From positions 1 to 25,382 of the forward strand of contig JAWXTT010000011.1 in assembly GCA_044433325.1 (NCBI GenBank): DNA of 25,382 nucleotides. Reading direction: 5' to 3'. The notes under the pieces are model-generated. The model was not told where the DNA came from. It made no database searches and worked only from the letters and a program-made list of their open reading frames with translations. This DNA is from HGM05232 sp044433325. Lineage in GTDB: Bacteria; Bacteroidota; Bacteroidia; Bacteroidales; Muribaculaceae. The number at the start of each line of letters is the position of its first letter. Within the stretch, counting starts at the first letter, position 1. The position numbers and the translations under genes were made by a program. This document shows, in pieces, positions 16,583-23,957 of the stretch.

Positions 16583-17527
16583 CTAGCCTTTGGCTGGGCG
16601 TAGCTTGCGCAAGCCACGTTCACACCATACGGTGATTATGGATAGGGTTAGGCGTGGGAGGATTAGCCACCATACACTAATGCCAATCAATACAAATAGA
16701 ATAGTGTCCTCAACCAATGAGTGCGTTTGTGAGATACTGATATTCAGCAGTGAGGCCTCGTCATCTGTTATCTCTCCTTTAGATATTTCATCAACTATCA
16801 CGGCTCCGCCATAGGCTAACCCTAGTGTGTTAGCTACTATCCATAGGAATGTGGTTGAACGTGGTAACCCTAGTAAGGTGATTATGGGTGATAGCGCACT
16901 AGTTAGTAACGTTATTAGGTTGTATGCACGTAGTAGGTTTTGGAGGATATTTAAGCCGAAGATTATAAGTATCACCTTTACACTCAAATATAGTGTGGTT
17001 ATTGCCCAACTCTCTATTACCCCAAGTAGAGTATCAGATTTGGCGGCTACTACCTCTAGGTAGAGCGAGCCATTAAAGGTGTCGGGGATAATAAGATTAA
17101 GAATATATCCGCAGAATAATCCTGAAACGATACGCAGCAGGGTAATCCCCCAGAATGTCACCCCTGAACGTGATTGGATTATACCCTCAATTATTAGATT
17201 GTGAGAAATCAGACAGATAGATGCCATAATGGTAGCCTCACGAAACGAGAAGTCAAAGAGAGCCATCACCCCAATAGCTGAATAGATATTGGCAAGCGAA
17301 GAGGTGATAAAGACAAAGGCTGCCTTACCATCCAACCCTATCAAGTTAAACAATGGTGCTGTGTATTGTGATATAAAGGCTATCACTCCATAATAATCCA
17401 ACAATGAAACGCCTAACATAATAGGAATCATCAGTTTCAAAATCCATGTAGCGGACTTGATGGATGGTTTAACCGCCCCAGTCACCTGCTCCTTTAATTG
17501 AGTTATAGTTTTATTCATTGCGCTCAT
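16583..17527 (-). CDS. Nucleoside-recognition (Gate) domain membrane protein (314 aa)
   Basis: This is an integral inner-membrane protein with the Gate/nucleoside-recognition domain shared by nucleoside transporters and spore-maturation-like proteins. Several hydrophobic helices are visible: ILKLMIPIMLGVSLLDYYGV (about 29-48), AAFVFITSSLANIYSAIGVM (69-88), then a helix around 95-118 (ATIMASICLISHNLIIEGII), one around 125-145, and a second half at about 180-305. The 'SSLANIYSAIG' and 'ISHNLIIEG' motifs and the mirrored 'ANTLGLAYGG' and 'SQTHSLVEDT' motifs in the C-terminal half show the internal pseudo-repeat typical of the family. The start at 17527 has an in-frame ATG at 17518 as alternative. 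Substrate is unknown. A -7-like box lies just upstream. Confidence 0.82.
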   Translation of the reverse strand: MSAMNKTITQLKEQVTGAVKPSIKSATWILKLMIPIMLGVSLLDYYGVIAFISQYTAPLFNLIGLDGKAAFVFITSSLANIYSAIGVMALFDFSFREATIMASICLISHNLIIEGIIQSRSGVTFWGITLLRIVSGLFCGYILNLIIPDTFNGSLYLEVVAAKSDTLLGVIESWAITTLYLSVKVILIIFGLNILQNLLRAYNLITLLTSALSPIITLLGLPRSTTFLWIVANTLGLAYGGAVIVDEISKGEITDDEASLLNISISQTHSLVEDTILFVLIGISVWWLILPRLTLSIITVWCERGLRKLRPAKG

Positions 17528-17541
17528 ACTTAAAATGCTTG

Positions 17542-17549
17542 CAAAGGTA
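17542..17549 (-). promoter_or_regulatory. -7 box upstream of the Gate-domain gene
   Basis: On the minus strand TACCTTTG (17549-17542) matches TAnnTTTG exactly and sits 14 bases upstream of the gene's ATG. No good -33 TTTG was found at the usual spacing, so the assignment is tentative. If used, it implies a near-leaderless or very short leader. Confidence 0.4.
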
Positions 17550-17606
17550 TAAAGTTTTTTGAGTAAATATTCTCTATTTTTATTTCACATGCTTGTAATT
17601 CAATAA

Positions 17607-17734
17607 TTTTATGTAAGGGGAGTGCAATAATTAGGCATATTGGGACTGATTCAATATAGTTTGTATTGACTAAAGAGCCAAGTGCCGGCGAACATCTAAT
17701 TCCGATAAGGTAATCTTAGTGAAGTGATATAAAA
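17607..17734 (+). ncRNA. Possible structured mRNA leader, yybP-ykoY-like (manganese riboswitch) candidate
   Basis: The ends TTTTATGT (17607-17614) and ATATAAAA (17727-17734) can pair into an 8-bp closing stem (one G-U). Just inside the 5' strand is AAGGGGAGTG (17615-17624), resembling the conserved GGGGAGUA loop of yybP-ykoY Mn2+ riboswitches; GCCGGCG occurs at 17684-17690. Internal hairpins include ATATTG/CAATAT (17637-17642 and 17652-17657) and TAAG/CTTA (17706-17709 and 17715-17718). Directly downstream is a short MntP-like reading frame, a usual yybP-ykoY target. Against this, I could not place the conserved 3' part of the motif with certainty. A degraded TPP riboswitch was considered, but its CUGAGA element is missing. 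Confidence 0.35.
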
Positions 17735-17744
17735 CTGGGGGATA

Positions 17745-17822
17745 CTGAATATTATCATATTCGGCGTTGCCCTGAGTGTGGATTCATTTGCATTGTCGCT
17801 CGTAATCATCTTAGCGAGTTAA
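17745..17822 (+). pseudogene. Truncated MntP-like N-terminus (remnant)
   Basis: The frame reads L-N-I-I-I-F-G-V-A-L-S-V-D-S-F-A-L-S-L and then VIILAS before a TAA at 17820-17822. 'GVALSVDSFALSL' closely resembles the first transmembrane helix of MntP/YebN manganese efflux pumps (pattern GLSMDAFAVS.). There is no ATG: the best initiation codon is CTG at 17745, preceded by TGGGGGA, which would be ATG-to-CTG in an intact ancestor. The remaining five helices are missing; where the body should continue, the sequence becomes the 3' end of the oppositely oriented Fic gene. The fragment is short, so chance similarity cannot be excluded. Confidence 0.4.
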
Positions 17823-18429
17823 GAGGAAGCTCTGAACTTTTATAAGTAGAGTATCCCTCATAGTAATAGCTGTTATCAATACCTTTCATATATAGTTCAC
17901 GGTCATTTATTCTATCGGTCATAGCTTCACGCAGGATATGTTTAATCTCAATATCCTTGATAGGGCTACGCTCCATAGCCATTAAATAATCATCCTTGCC
18001 AACTCTGCTCCAATCTACAACCTGTCCAATCTCCTTTTTGAAGATAATATCTAACCAAATACGTGTGCTACGACCATTTCCCTCTCGGAATGGGTGAGCA
18101 ATATTCATCTCTACATATTTTTCAACAATCTGCTCAAATGTTGATTGTGGCATCTGCTGGATATGTTTCAACAATGATTCGAGATACATGAGTGGGGCAA
18201 AACGGAATCCCCCTTTAGATATATTTACCTCACGCAACTACCCCGCAATAGGATAAACCTCTGAGAATAGATAGCGATGTATCTCATTTAAAGCTGAGAA
18301 ATCCCCACCCTCTAAACTATCTAAAATACCCTTATCATACAGTTCAATAGCTTTTAGCTTACTAATACGTTCCTCAGCCACAGCTAGTGCCGCAGGGTTA
18401 TCTAAACCTAAAATATTATCTAAAACCAT
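17806..18429 (-). pseudogene. Fic-family AMPylator gene interrupted by one in-frame TAG
   Basis: Fic proteins transfer AMP (or other groups) to target hydroxyls, often as toxins. Reading down from the ATG at 18429 (MVLDNILGLDNPAALAVAEE) gives an uninterrupted frame to FSEVYPIAG, then TAG at 18240-18238, then LREVNISKGGFRFAP in the same frame. The active-site motif HPFREGNGRSTR is intact, as is the tail GIDNSYYYEGYSTYKSSE. In homologues the position of the TAG is usually an E/K/Q codon between 'AG' and 'LR.VNISKG', so one base change explains it. TAG ends several other genes in this window, so it is not a sense codon here. Without the TAG the product would be 207 residues. The last residues (about PLNSLR) read into the opposite-facing mntP remnant. 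An internal TTG restart at 18237 could only yield the catalytic half. Confidence 0.85.
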
Positions 18430-18662
18430 ATTCCTATAGGGGAGCTCTAAAAATTGCTTTGCATTGATTTTGAGTGAAATTTTGAGTAGATTTTTCTCGA
18501 CTTTGAATGAGCATAGCGAGCTATGTGAATGAAAATAGAGGGAAAAGATGCCAAAAGTCCACTTAAAAGCAGTGTAAAACAAAATTAATTATCATTCTAT
18601 TATTTTTAAAATTTAATTTAGGGGAATTTTTAGAACACCCCTATAATAAAATTGAGTAATTA
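18430..18662 (-). other. Leader of the Fic pseudogene, with hairpins
   Basis: No gene is recognisable. The frame continues open upstream of the Fic ATG to 18582, but its translation (Phe/Ser/His-rich) looks like non-coding DNA. Seen are a hairpin CATAGC/GCTATG at 18512-18525, and TAGGGG/CCCCTA at 18619-18624 and 18638-18643. The block from about 18450 to 18570 reads like a dispersed Bacteroidales leader repeat, which I cannot confirm without a search. Confidence 0.4.
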
Positions 18663-18694
18663 CAAAGATACAAATAAATGTGATACTAAACAAC
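18663..18694 (-). promoter_or_regulatory. Promoter for the Fic pseudogene
   Basis: The minus strand has TATCTTTG at 18670-18663 (exact TAnnTTTG) and GTTG at 18694-18691, 20 bases upstream, in place of TTTG. The implied leader to the ATG at 18429 is about 225 bases and contains the two hairpins described for that leader. Confidence 0.55.
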
Positions 18695-18732
18695 TATACA
18701 TAAGCGTATGTAAGTGGTAAGTGGTGTAATTT

Positions 18733-18765
18733 TTTGGGGGATTTAGGGATTTATTATTATCTTTG
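18733..18765 (+). promoter_or_regulatory. Bacteroidota promoter for the XRE-cupin / acyl-CoA synthetase / proB operon
   Basis: TTTG at 18733-18736 and TATCTTTG at 18758-18765 are separated by 21 bases, matching the -33/-7 consensus completely. The expected start of transcription is near 18772, giving a leader of about 75 bases to the ATG at 18847. Confidence 0.75.
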
Positions 18766-18846
18766 TGAGGGTGTGCGCTACTGTGTGGTTGCTATTTGTG
18801 ACTTATGTGGTGTGTATCAGGACTTTAACGTAAAAAACTAATAGAT

Positions 18847-19398
18847 ATGAATAGAATTAAGGATGTAGCAGAGCGATTAAGGGGGCTTAGGGACTCACTT
18901 AATATCTCGGCTGAACAGATGGCTAGCGAATGTGGTATTGAGCTAGCTAATTATCAACAATATGAAACGGGTGATGTAGATATTCCTGTAAGTAAACTAC
19001 TGAAAATTGCTAATAGATATGGCGTGGAATTGACTGCACTGATGTTTGATGAGGAGTCTAGGATGAATAGCTATTTCGTAACTCGTGAGGGTGCAGGGGT
19101 AGTGGTTGAACGTTCTAAGGCTTATAGCTATGAATCGCTATCGTCTGGTTTTGCTCATAAGATGTTCGATACATTTATGGTAACTATTGAACCTAAAGAG
19201 GGTGCGGAGTTGGTGCTAAATACACACTCGGGTCAGGAGTTTAACTATATTGTTGAGGGTAGTATGGAGATTAGCGTTGATGGTAACACTACAATCCTTA
19301 ATGTAGGTGATTCTATTATGTTTGATTCACGCAAAGAACATGCAATGCGTGCATTGAACAATGAACATGTTAAATTTATTGCAATCATAACTAATTAA
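18847..19398 (+). CDS. XRE-family regulator with C-terminal cupin domain (183 aa)
   Basis: This is a cytoplasmic DNA-binding regulator. Residues about 8-66 are an HTH_3/XRE domain (AERLRGLRDSLNISAEQMAS, then LANYQQYETGDVDIPVSKLL), and about 110-180 form a small cupin (HSGQEFNYIVEGSMEISVDG, then LNVGDSIMFDSRKEHAMRAL) with a likely metal or ligand pocket (H..., E, H). The architecture matches HipB/PuuR-like sensors in which the cupin binds a small molecule. It starts downstream of a consensus promoter and is followed 11 bases later by an acyl-CoA synthetase gene, a pairing that is common in Bacteroidales. It probably regulates its own operon according to the synthetase's substrate or product; this is inference. 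Confidence 0.9.
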   Translation: MNRIKDVAERLRGLRDSLNISAEQMASECGIELANYQQYETGDVDIPVSKLLKIANRYGVELTALMFDEESRMNSYFVTREGAGVVVERSKAYSYESLSSGFAHKMFDTFMVTIEPKEGAELVLNTHSGQEFNYIVEGSMEISVDGNTTILNVGDSIMFDSRKEHAMRALNNEHVKFIAIITN

Positions 19399-19409
19399 AA
19401 GATATATAA

Positions 19410-21071
19410 ATGTTAGAGAAATATTTAGATAAAGTGAAGTTCTCATCTTACGAGGATTTCATGGCTAATTTCAAGATAAATGCTCCAGAAAATTTCAATT
19501 TCGGTTACGATATAGTTGATGCTTGGGCTGAGAAAGAACCTAACAAAAAGGCTCTACTATGGACTAATGACAAGGGGGAGAAGATTCAATATACCTTTGC
19601 TGATATTAAACGTGAGAGTGACAAGGCTGCATCATACTTTACCTCGCTAGGTATTAAGCGTGGCGATATGGTGATGTTGGTATTGAAACGTCGCTACCAA
19701 TTTTGGTTTATCATCACTGCTCTGCACAAGATTGGTGCTACTGTAATTCCTGCTACTCACCTATTGACTGAAAAGGATATTATCTATCGTTGTACTGCTG
19801 CTGATATTAAAGCTATCGTGGCAGCTGGTGATGATAATGTGATTACGCATTTTGATGCTTCACGAGATCGCATCCCATCGGTAGAGAAGTTTATCTCCAT
19901 AGGACCTATGGTCACTGAGGGGTGGTTAGATTATAATGCTGAGGTTGAAAAGGCTGCACCATTCGTTAAGCCTGAGCAGCCTAATACTAATGATGATATA
20001 TCACTGATGTATTTTACTTCGGGAACTACTGGTCAACCTAAAATGGTGGCACATGATTTTCTATATCCACTTGGTCATATCATCACTGCTAGCTATTGGC
20101 ACAATTTGACTGAGGATAGTCTGCACCTTACACTAGCTGATACAGGTTGGGGCAAGGCTGTTTGGGGCAAATATTATGGTCAATGGATTGCTGGTGCTAA
20201 TGTGTTTGTATATGACTTTGAGAAGTTTGAACCTGTGGATGTTCTTCACATGATTGAGGAGCATGGCATCACGTCGTTCTGCGCACCTCCTACGGTGTTC
20301 CGTTTCTTGATTAAGGAGGATTTGACTAAATTTAATATCTCATCACTGAAATATTGTACTATTGCTGGCGAGGCGTTAAACCCTAGTGTGTTTGATCAGT
20401 GGTATCAATTGACAGGTATTAAGTTGATGGAGGGTTTCGGTCAAACTGAAACTACTCTGACTATTGCTACATACCCATACCTTAACCCTAAACCAGGTTC
20501 AATGGGTTGCAAAGGTCCTGAATATGATATTGATTTGGTAAATGCTGAGGGTCGCTCGGTTGAGGATGGTGAACAGGGTGAGATTGTTATCCGTCTTGAG
20601 GATCATGAACGCCCAATAGGTCTGTTCAAGGAGTATTATCGTGATGCTGCAATGACTAATAGTGTTATCCGTGATGGTGTATATCATACGGGTGATGTGG
20701 CTTGGCGTGACGAGGATGGTTATTTCTGGTTCATAGGTCGTATTGATGATGTTATCAAGTCGTCGGGTTATCGCATTGGTCCATTTGAGGTGGAGAGTGC
20801 GCTAATGGTTCACCCTGCTGTTGTGGAGTGTGCCGTTACAGGTGTCCCTGATGAGGTGCGTGGTCAGGTGGTGAAAGCTACTATTGTATTGGCTGAGGCT
20901 TACAAGGATAAGGGTTCTGAGGAACTTAAAAAGGAGATTCAAGACCATGTGAAAAATACAACTGCTCCATATAAATATCCACGTATTGTTGAGTTCGTTT
21001 CGGAACTTCCTAAAACTATAAGTGGTAAGATTAGACGCGTTGAAATACGTGATAAGCATAAGAAAAACTAG
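19410..21071 (+). CDS. AMP-forming acyl-CoA synthetase (553 aa)
   Basis: The enzyme activates a carboxylic acid with ATP to an acyl-AMP and then acyl-CoA. Motifs: P-loop-like YFTSGTTGQPKMVAHD (about 202-217), the A5-type motif LMEGFGQTETTLT (about 346-358), and YHTGDVAWRDEDGYFWFIGR followed by DDVIKSSGYRIGPFEVE (about 423-460), where the hinge and the ribose-binding D are seen. The catalytic lysine is in PKTISGKIRR near residue 540. Overall it resembles medium-chain (ACSM-type) and acetyl/propionyl-CoA synthetases; substrate length cannot be read from the sequence. Length is normal. It sits 11 bases after the XRE-cupin regulator and 6 bases before proB, so all three are probably co-transcribed. 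Confidence 0.92.
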   Translation: MLEKYLDKVKFSSYEDFMANFKINAPENFNFGYDIVDAWAEKEPNKKALLWTNDKGEKIQYTFADIKRESDKAASYFTSLGIKRGDMVMLVLKRRYQFWFIITALHKIGATVIPATHLLTEKDIIYRCTAADIKAIVAAGDDNVITHFDASRDRIPSVEKFISIGPMVTEGWLDYNAEVEKAAPFVKPEQPNTNDDISLMYFTSGTTGQPKMVAHDFLYPLGHIITASYWHNLTEDSLHLTLADTGWGKAVWGKYYGQWIAGANVFVYDFEKFEPVDVLHMIEEHGITSFCAPPTVFRFLIKEDLTKFNISSLKYCTIAGEALNPSVFDQWYQLTGIKLMEGFGQTETTLTIATYPYLNPKPGSMGCKGPEYDIDLVNAEGRSVEDGEQGEIVIRLEDHERPIGLFKEYYRDAAMTNSVIRDGVYHTGDVAWRDEDGYFWFIGRIDDVIKSSGYRIGPFEVESALMVHPAVVECAVTGVPDEVRGQVVKATIVLAEAYKDKGSEELKKEIQDHVKNTTAPYKYPRIVEFVSELPKTISGKIRRVEIRDKHKKN

Positions 21072-21077
21072 GACTTA

Positions 21078-22190
21078 ATGGGTAACGTAAAATTTAGTAG
21101 AATAGCCGTTAAGATAGGTAGTAATGTATTAACCTGTGAGGATAAGTCGCTAGATACATCTAGGATGTCCGCACTGGTTAATCAGATTGCTACATTGCGC
21201 AAGGCAGGGGTTGATGTGGTTATGGTTAGCTCAGGGGCAGTAGCTGCTGGGCGTAGCGAACTGAAAGAGGTGGCTGAGGGAAAGCAACTAGATTCGGTTT
21301 CGGCTAGACAACTATTCTCAGCTGTTGGACAAGCTAAACTAATGAATATATACTATGAGCTGTTCCGTGAACATGGAATATCATGTGGTCAGGTGTTGAC
21401 TACTAAGGAGGATTTCTCAACTCGTCGTCACTACCTTACACAAAAACATTGTATGGAGGTGATGCTATCTAATAGCGTTGTCCCTATCGTTAATGAGAAT
21501 GATACAATATCGGTATCAGAGCTAATGTTTACTGATAATGATGAGCTGTCAGGGCTTATCGCTACAATGATGGGGGCTGAGGCTCTGATAATACTTAGCA
21601 ATGTTGATGGGGTCTATGATGGTAACCCTAACGATGTTGGTTCAAAGGTGATTATGGATATTGACACTGCTGAGAATAAGATTAATTCTAGCGATGTGGT
21701 GTGTAGTTCCAAGTCGTCGGCAGGTCGTGGCGGTATGGGAACTAAGTTTCGCATATCTGAGAAGGTGGCTAGCGAGGGGGTAGCTGTGATAATCGCCAAT
21801 GGTAAACGTGATGATATCCTCCTAGATATTATTAGTGGAGATAGGGAGTGTGTACCTTATACGCTGTTTGCGCCTAATGAAAGAGCAGCTTCAACTATCA
21901 AGAAATGGATTGCACATAGTGACAGCTTTGCTAAAGGCTCAATCTCGGTTAACCAAGGTGCTTACGATGCATTAACATCTGGCAGGGCAACTAGCCTGTT
22001 ACCTATTGGAGTAACTGGGGTAACAGGTGATTTTGAAAAGGATGATATAGTAAATATCCTATCACCTGATGGAGTAGAGTTTGCAGTAGGAAAAGTAAGC
22101 TACTCAGCAACAGAAGCAACCGCTTTAATCGGCACACAAGGCGCAAAGGCAGTCATCCATTACGACTACATGTACCAATTAGCCAAATAG
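21078..22190 (+). CDS. proB: Glutamate 5-kinase with PUA domain (370 aa)
   Basis: ProB phosphorylates glutamate to gamma-glutamyl phosphate, the first step of proline synthesis in the cytoplasm. The N-terminal amino-acid kinase domain (about 1-255) shows RIAVKIGSNVLT, VVMVSSGAVAAGRSEL, GQVLTTKEDF, VPIVNENDTIS, FTDNDELSGLIATMMGAEAL, LSNVDGVYDGNP and the AGRGGMGTK segment; all are proB motifs. A C-terminal PUA domain (about 275-365: GSISVNQGAYDALTSGRATS) gives the full-length form. It is the last gene of the operon. The next step, proA, is not adjacent, unlike the usual proB-proA pairing. Downstream are the hairpin TGTGCAG/CTGCACA (22202-22218) and a strong terminator. Confidence 0.95.
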   Translation: MGNVKFSRIAVKIGSNVLTCEDKSLDTSRMSALVNQIATLRKAGVDVVMVSSGAVAAGRSELKEVAEGKQLDSVSARQLFSAVGQAKLMNIYYELFREHGISCGQVLTTKEDFSTRRHYLTQKHCMEVMLSNSVVPIVNENDTISVSELMFTDNDELSGLIATMMGAEALIILSNVDGVYDGNPNDVGSKVIMDIDTAENKINSSDVVCSSKSSAGRGGMGTKFRISEKVASEGVAVIIANGKRDDILLDIISGDRECVPYTLFAPNERAASTIKKWIAHSDSFAKGSISVNQGAYDALTSGRATSLLPIGVTGVTGDFEKDDIVNILSPDGVEFAVGKVSYSATEATALIGTQGAKAVIHYDYMYQLAK

Positions 22191-22201
22191 AGCAGCTATT
22201 T

Positions 22202-22218
22202 TGTGCAGAGCCTGCACA
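22202..22218 (+). terminator. Short hairpin after proB
   Basis: TGTGCAG and CTGCACA pair around a 3-base loop (AGC) just 12 bases beyond the proB stop. No T-run follows. It may protect the mRNA 3' end upstream of the stronger terminator. Confidence 0.35.
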
Positions 22219-22245
22219 CCCATTTATAACGCCTGATCTAACGTA

Positions 22246-22285
22246 AAAAAATGCTCATGTACTTTTAGGTAGATGAGCATTTTTT
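22246..22285. terminator. Bidirectional intrinsic terminator between proB and purB
   Basis: AAAAAATGCTCAT (22246-22258) and ATGAGCATTTTTT (22273-22285) form a 13-bp stem with a 14-base loop. The T-run on one side and the A-run on the other give a U-tract in both directions, so it can end proB on the plus strand and purB on the minus strand. Confidence 0.85.
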
Positions 22286-22330
22286 CAACTGCAAAGGTGT
22301 ACAAAATCCCGCATAATTTAGTTCAACACA

Positions 22331-23674
22331 TTAGTAGCCTGTGTAGGTGTGGGGAGTAATTGTTTTCAGTTCCGCCTTGACTTCGTCGCTCACCTTTAGC
22401 GTATCAATAAACGCTGCAATACTCTCAGCGTTCACTACGCTATTAGTGCGTGTAAGCTCTTTCAGTGTTTCGTAAGGTTTTTCATAACCCTCACGACGTA
22501 AAATAGTTTGAATAGCCTCAGCCACCACATTCCACATTGAATCTAAATCACGTGAGATAGCTGGCTCATTAAGCAGAAGTTTATTAAGACCCTTGATAGT
22601 ACTATGTAGCGCGATAACAGTATGACCCATAGGTACACCCACATTACGTAATACAGTTGAATCTGTCAAGTCACGTTGCAAACGTGAGATAGGAAGTTTA
22701 GCTGAAAGGTGTTCAAAGATAGCATTAGCAATACCCAGGTTACCCTCAGAGTTTTCAAAATCTATAGGGTTAACCTTGTGAGGCATAGCAGATGAACCCA
22801 CCTCGCCAGCTTTAATTTTTTGTTTAAAGTACTCCATTGACACATATTGCCATATATCGCGATCTAAGTCTATGATAACAGTATTAATACGTTTAAGTAA
22901 GTCAAACAGAGTAGCTAAATTATCATAGTTAGAAATCTGAGTAGTCCAATCTTCACGCACAATAGCTAATGAGTTAGTTAAGAAATTCTGACCAAACTCC
23001 AACCAGTTAATATTAGGGTAAGCAACAAGGTGAGCATTAAAGTTACCAGTAGCACCACCGAATTTACCACTATACTTAACAGTTTTTAGTTGCTCCATAA
23101 GCACCTCAATACGATAAGCGAACACCTTAATCTCCTTACCCAAACGAGTAGGTGATGCAGGCTGACCATGAGTTTTAGCCAACATAGGAATTTCATTCCA
23201 TTCGCTAGCAAAGCCATTAAGCATCTCAACCAACTGAGTCAACAGAGGAGTATAAACCTGCTCCATTGAATCCTTAATCAACATAGGAGTTGATGTATTA
23301 TTAATATCTTGAGAAGTTAGACCAAAGTGGATAAACTCCTTATATTCTGCTAGTCCTAGAATATCAAATTTCTCTTTAATAAAATATTCTACCGCTTTCA
23401 CATCATGGTTAGTAACGCTCTCAATATCTTTAATACGTTGTGCATCCTCAACTGAGAAATTAGAGTAAATATCTCTCAATGCAGGGAATAGTGCAGCATC
23501 AACAGATACCAACTGTGGAACAGGTAGTTCACATAATGCGATGAAATACTCTACCTCAACCTTAACTCTATATTTAATTAATGCATACTCAGAGTAGAAA
23601 TTATCTAACTCCTCTACTTTACCACGGTATCTCCCATCTATTGGAGAGATTGCTGTTAGTGAATTTAGTTTCAT
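22331..23674 (-). CDS. purB: Adenylosuccinate lyase (447 aa)
   Basis: PurB catalyses two steps of purine synthesis: release of fumarate from SAICAR and from adenylosuccinate. It begins MKLNSLTAISPIDGRYRGK, the classic N-terminus of bacterial PurB. Further signatures are HFGLTSQDINNTSTPML, the active-site stretch LAKTHGQPASPTRLGKE (histidine near 170), and the fumarase/aspartase-superfamily loop SSAMPHKVNPIDFENSEGN (about 295-315). Length agrees with the E. coli-type PurB (about 456 aa). It is monocistronic here, convergent with proB. No good promoter box was seen within 100 bases upstream. Confidence 0.96.
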   Translation of the reverse strand: MKLNSLTAISPIDGRYRGKVEELDNFYSEYALIKYRVKVEVEYFIALCELPVPQLVSVDAALFPALRDIYSNFSVEDAQRIKDIESVTNHDVKAVEYFIKEKFDILGLAEYKEFIHFGLTSQDINNTSTPMLIKDSMEQVYTPLLTQLVEMLNGFASEWNEIPMLAKTHGQPASPTRLGKEIKVFAYRIEVLMEQLKTVKYSGKFGGATGNFNAHLVAYPNINWLEFGQNFLTNSLAIVREDWTTQISNYDNLATLFDLLKRINTVIIDLDRDIWQYVSMEYFKQKIKAGEVGSSAMPHKVNPIDFENSEGNLGIANAIFEHLSAKLPISRLQRDLTDSTVLRNVGVPMGHTVIALHSTIKGLNKLLLNEPAISRDLDSMWNVVAEAIQTILRREGYEKPYETLKELTRTNSVVNAESIAAFIDTLKVSDEVKAELKTITPHTYTGY

Positions 23675-23718
23675 ATATTATCTTAAAAAATTATTTATAT
23701 TCTTTTTTCTATTATTTA

Positions 23719-23829
23719 CCTTTTTGTTATGTCGATAATCCCTTTTTGTTATGTTTAATAATCCCTATTTGTTATGTCAATAATCTCTCATTTGTCATGT
23801 CAATAATCCCTATCTGTCATGCTGAATTT
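23719..23829 (+). repeat. Five imperfect tandem units of about 22-23 bases
   Basis: Units begin near 23719, 23741, 23764, 23787 and 23809 and follow a pattern like CCTTTTTGTTATGTCGATAATC, drifting toward CTATCTGTCATGCTGAATTT in the last. From the fourth unit the core changes from GTTATG to GTCATG, blending into the neighbouring REP-like element. There are no unique spacers, so it is not a CRISPR array. Confidence 0.75.
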
Positions 23830-23843
23830 AAAATATATACATT

Positions 23844-23957
23844 TGTCATGCTGAACTTGATTCAGCACCTTAGTAGCTCACCATCAGCACCTTTCCAGCT
23901 CTCCGTCAGCACCTCACATCGTTAATTACTAAGTTCCTGAATCAAGTTCAGGATGAC
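23844..23957. repeat. REP-like inverted repeat (TGTCATGCTGAACTTGATTCAG type)
   Basis: A 24-base arm at 23844-23867 reads TGTCATGCTGAACTTG and continues ATTCAGCA; the arm at 23934-23957 is its reverse complement with two mismatches. Each arm also contains a palindrome of its own, CTGAA/TTCAG. The inner flanks extend the symmetry with CTTAGTA (23869-23875) and TACTAAG (23926-23932). This resembles dispersed intergenic palindromes common in Bacteroidota. Between and around it are short repeats such as CAGCACCT. Confidence 0.7.

Noticed and set aside
16600..16620. Palindrome GCTTGCGCAAGC as an operator
   Set aside because: It is inside the last codons of the Gate-domain gene; it could be part of a 3' hairpin, but nothing else supports regulation.
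17607..17734. TPP riboswitch
   Set aside because: The GGTAAT and 3' stretch look slightly similar, but the CUGAGA element and pyrimidine-sensing arm are missing and no thiamine gene follows.
18238..18240. Recoding of TAG as a sense codon
   Set aside because: TAG ends several intact genes here (CorC-like, gldN, the AraC gene, the acyl-CoA synthetase, proB), so it is a normal stop.
23719..23829. CRISPR array
   Set aside because: The units are adjacent, degenerate and have no unique spacers; no cas gene is present.
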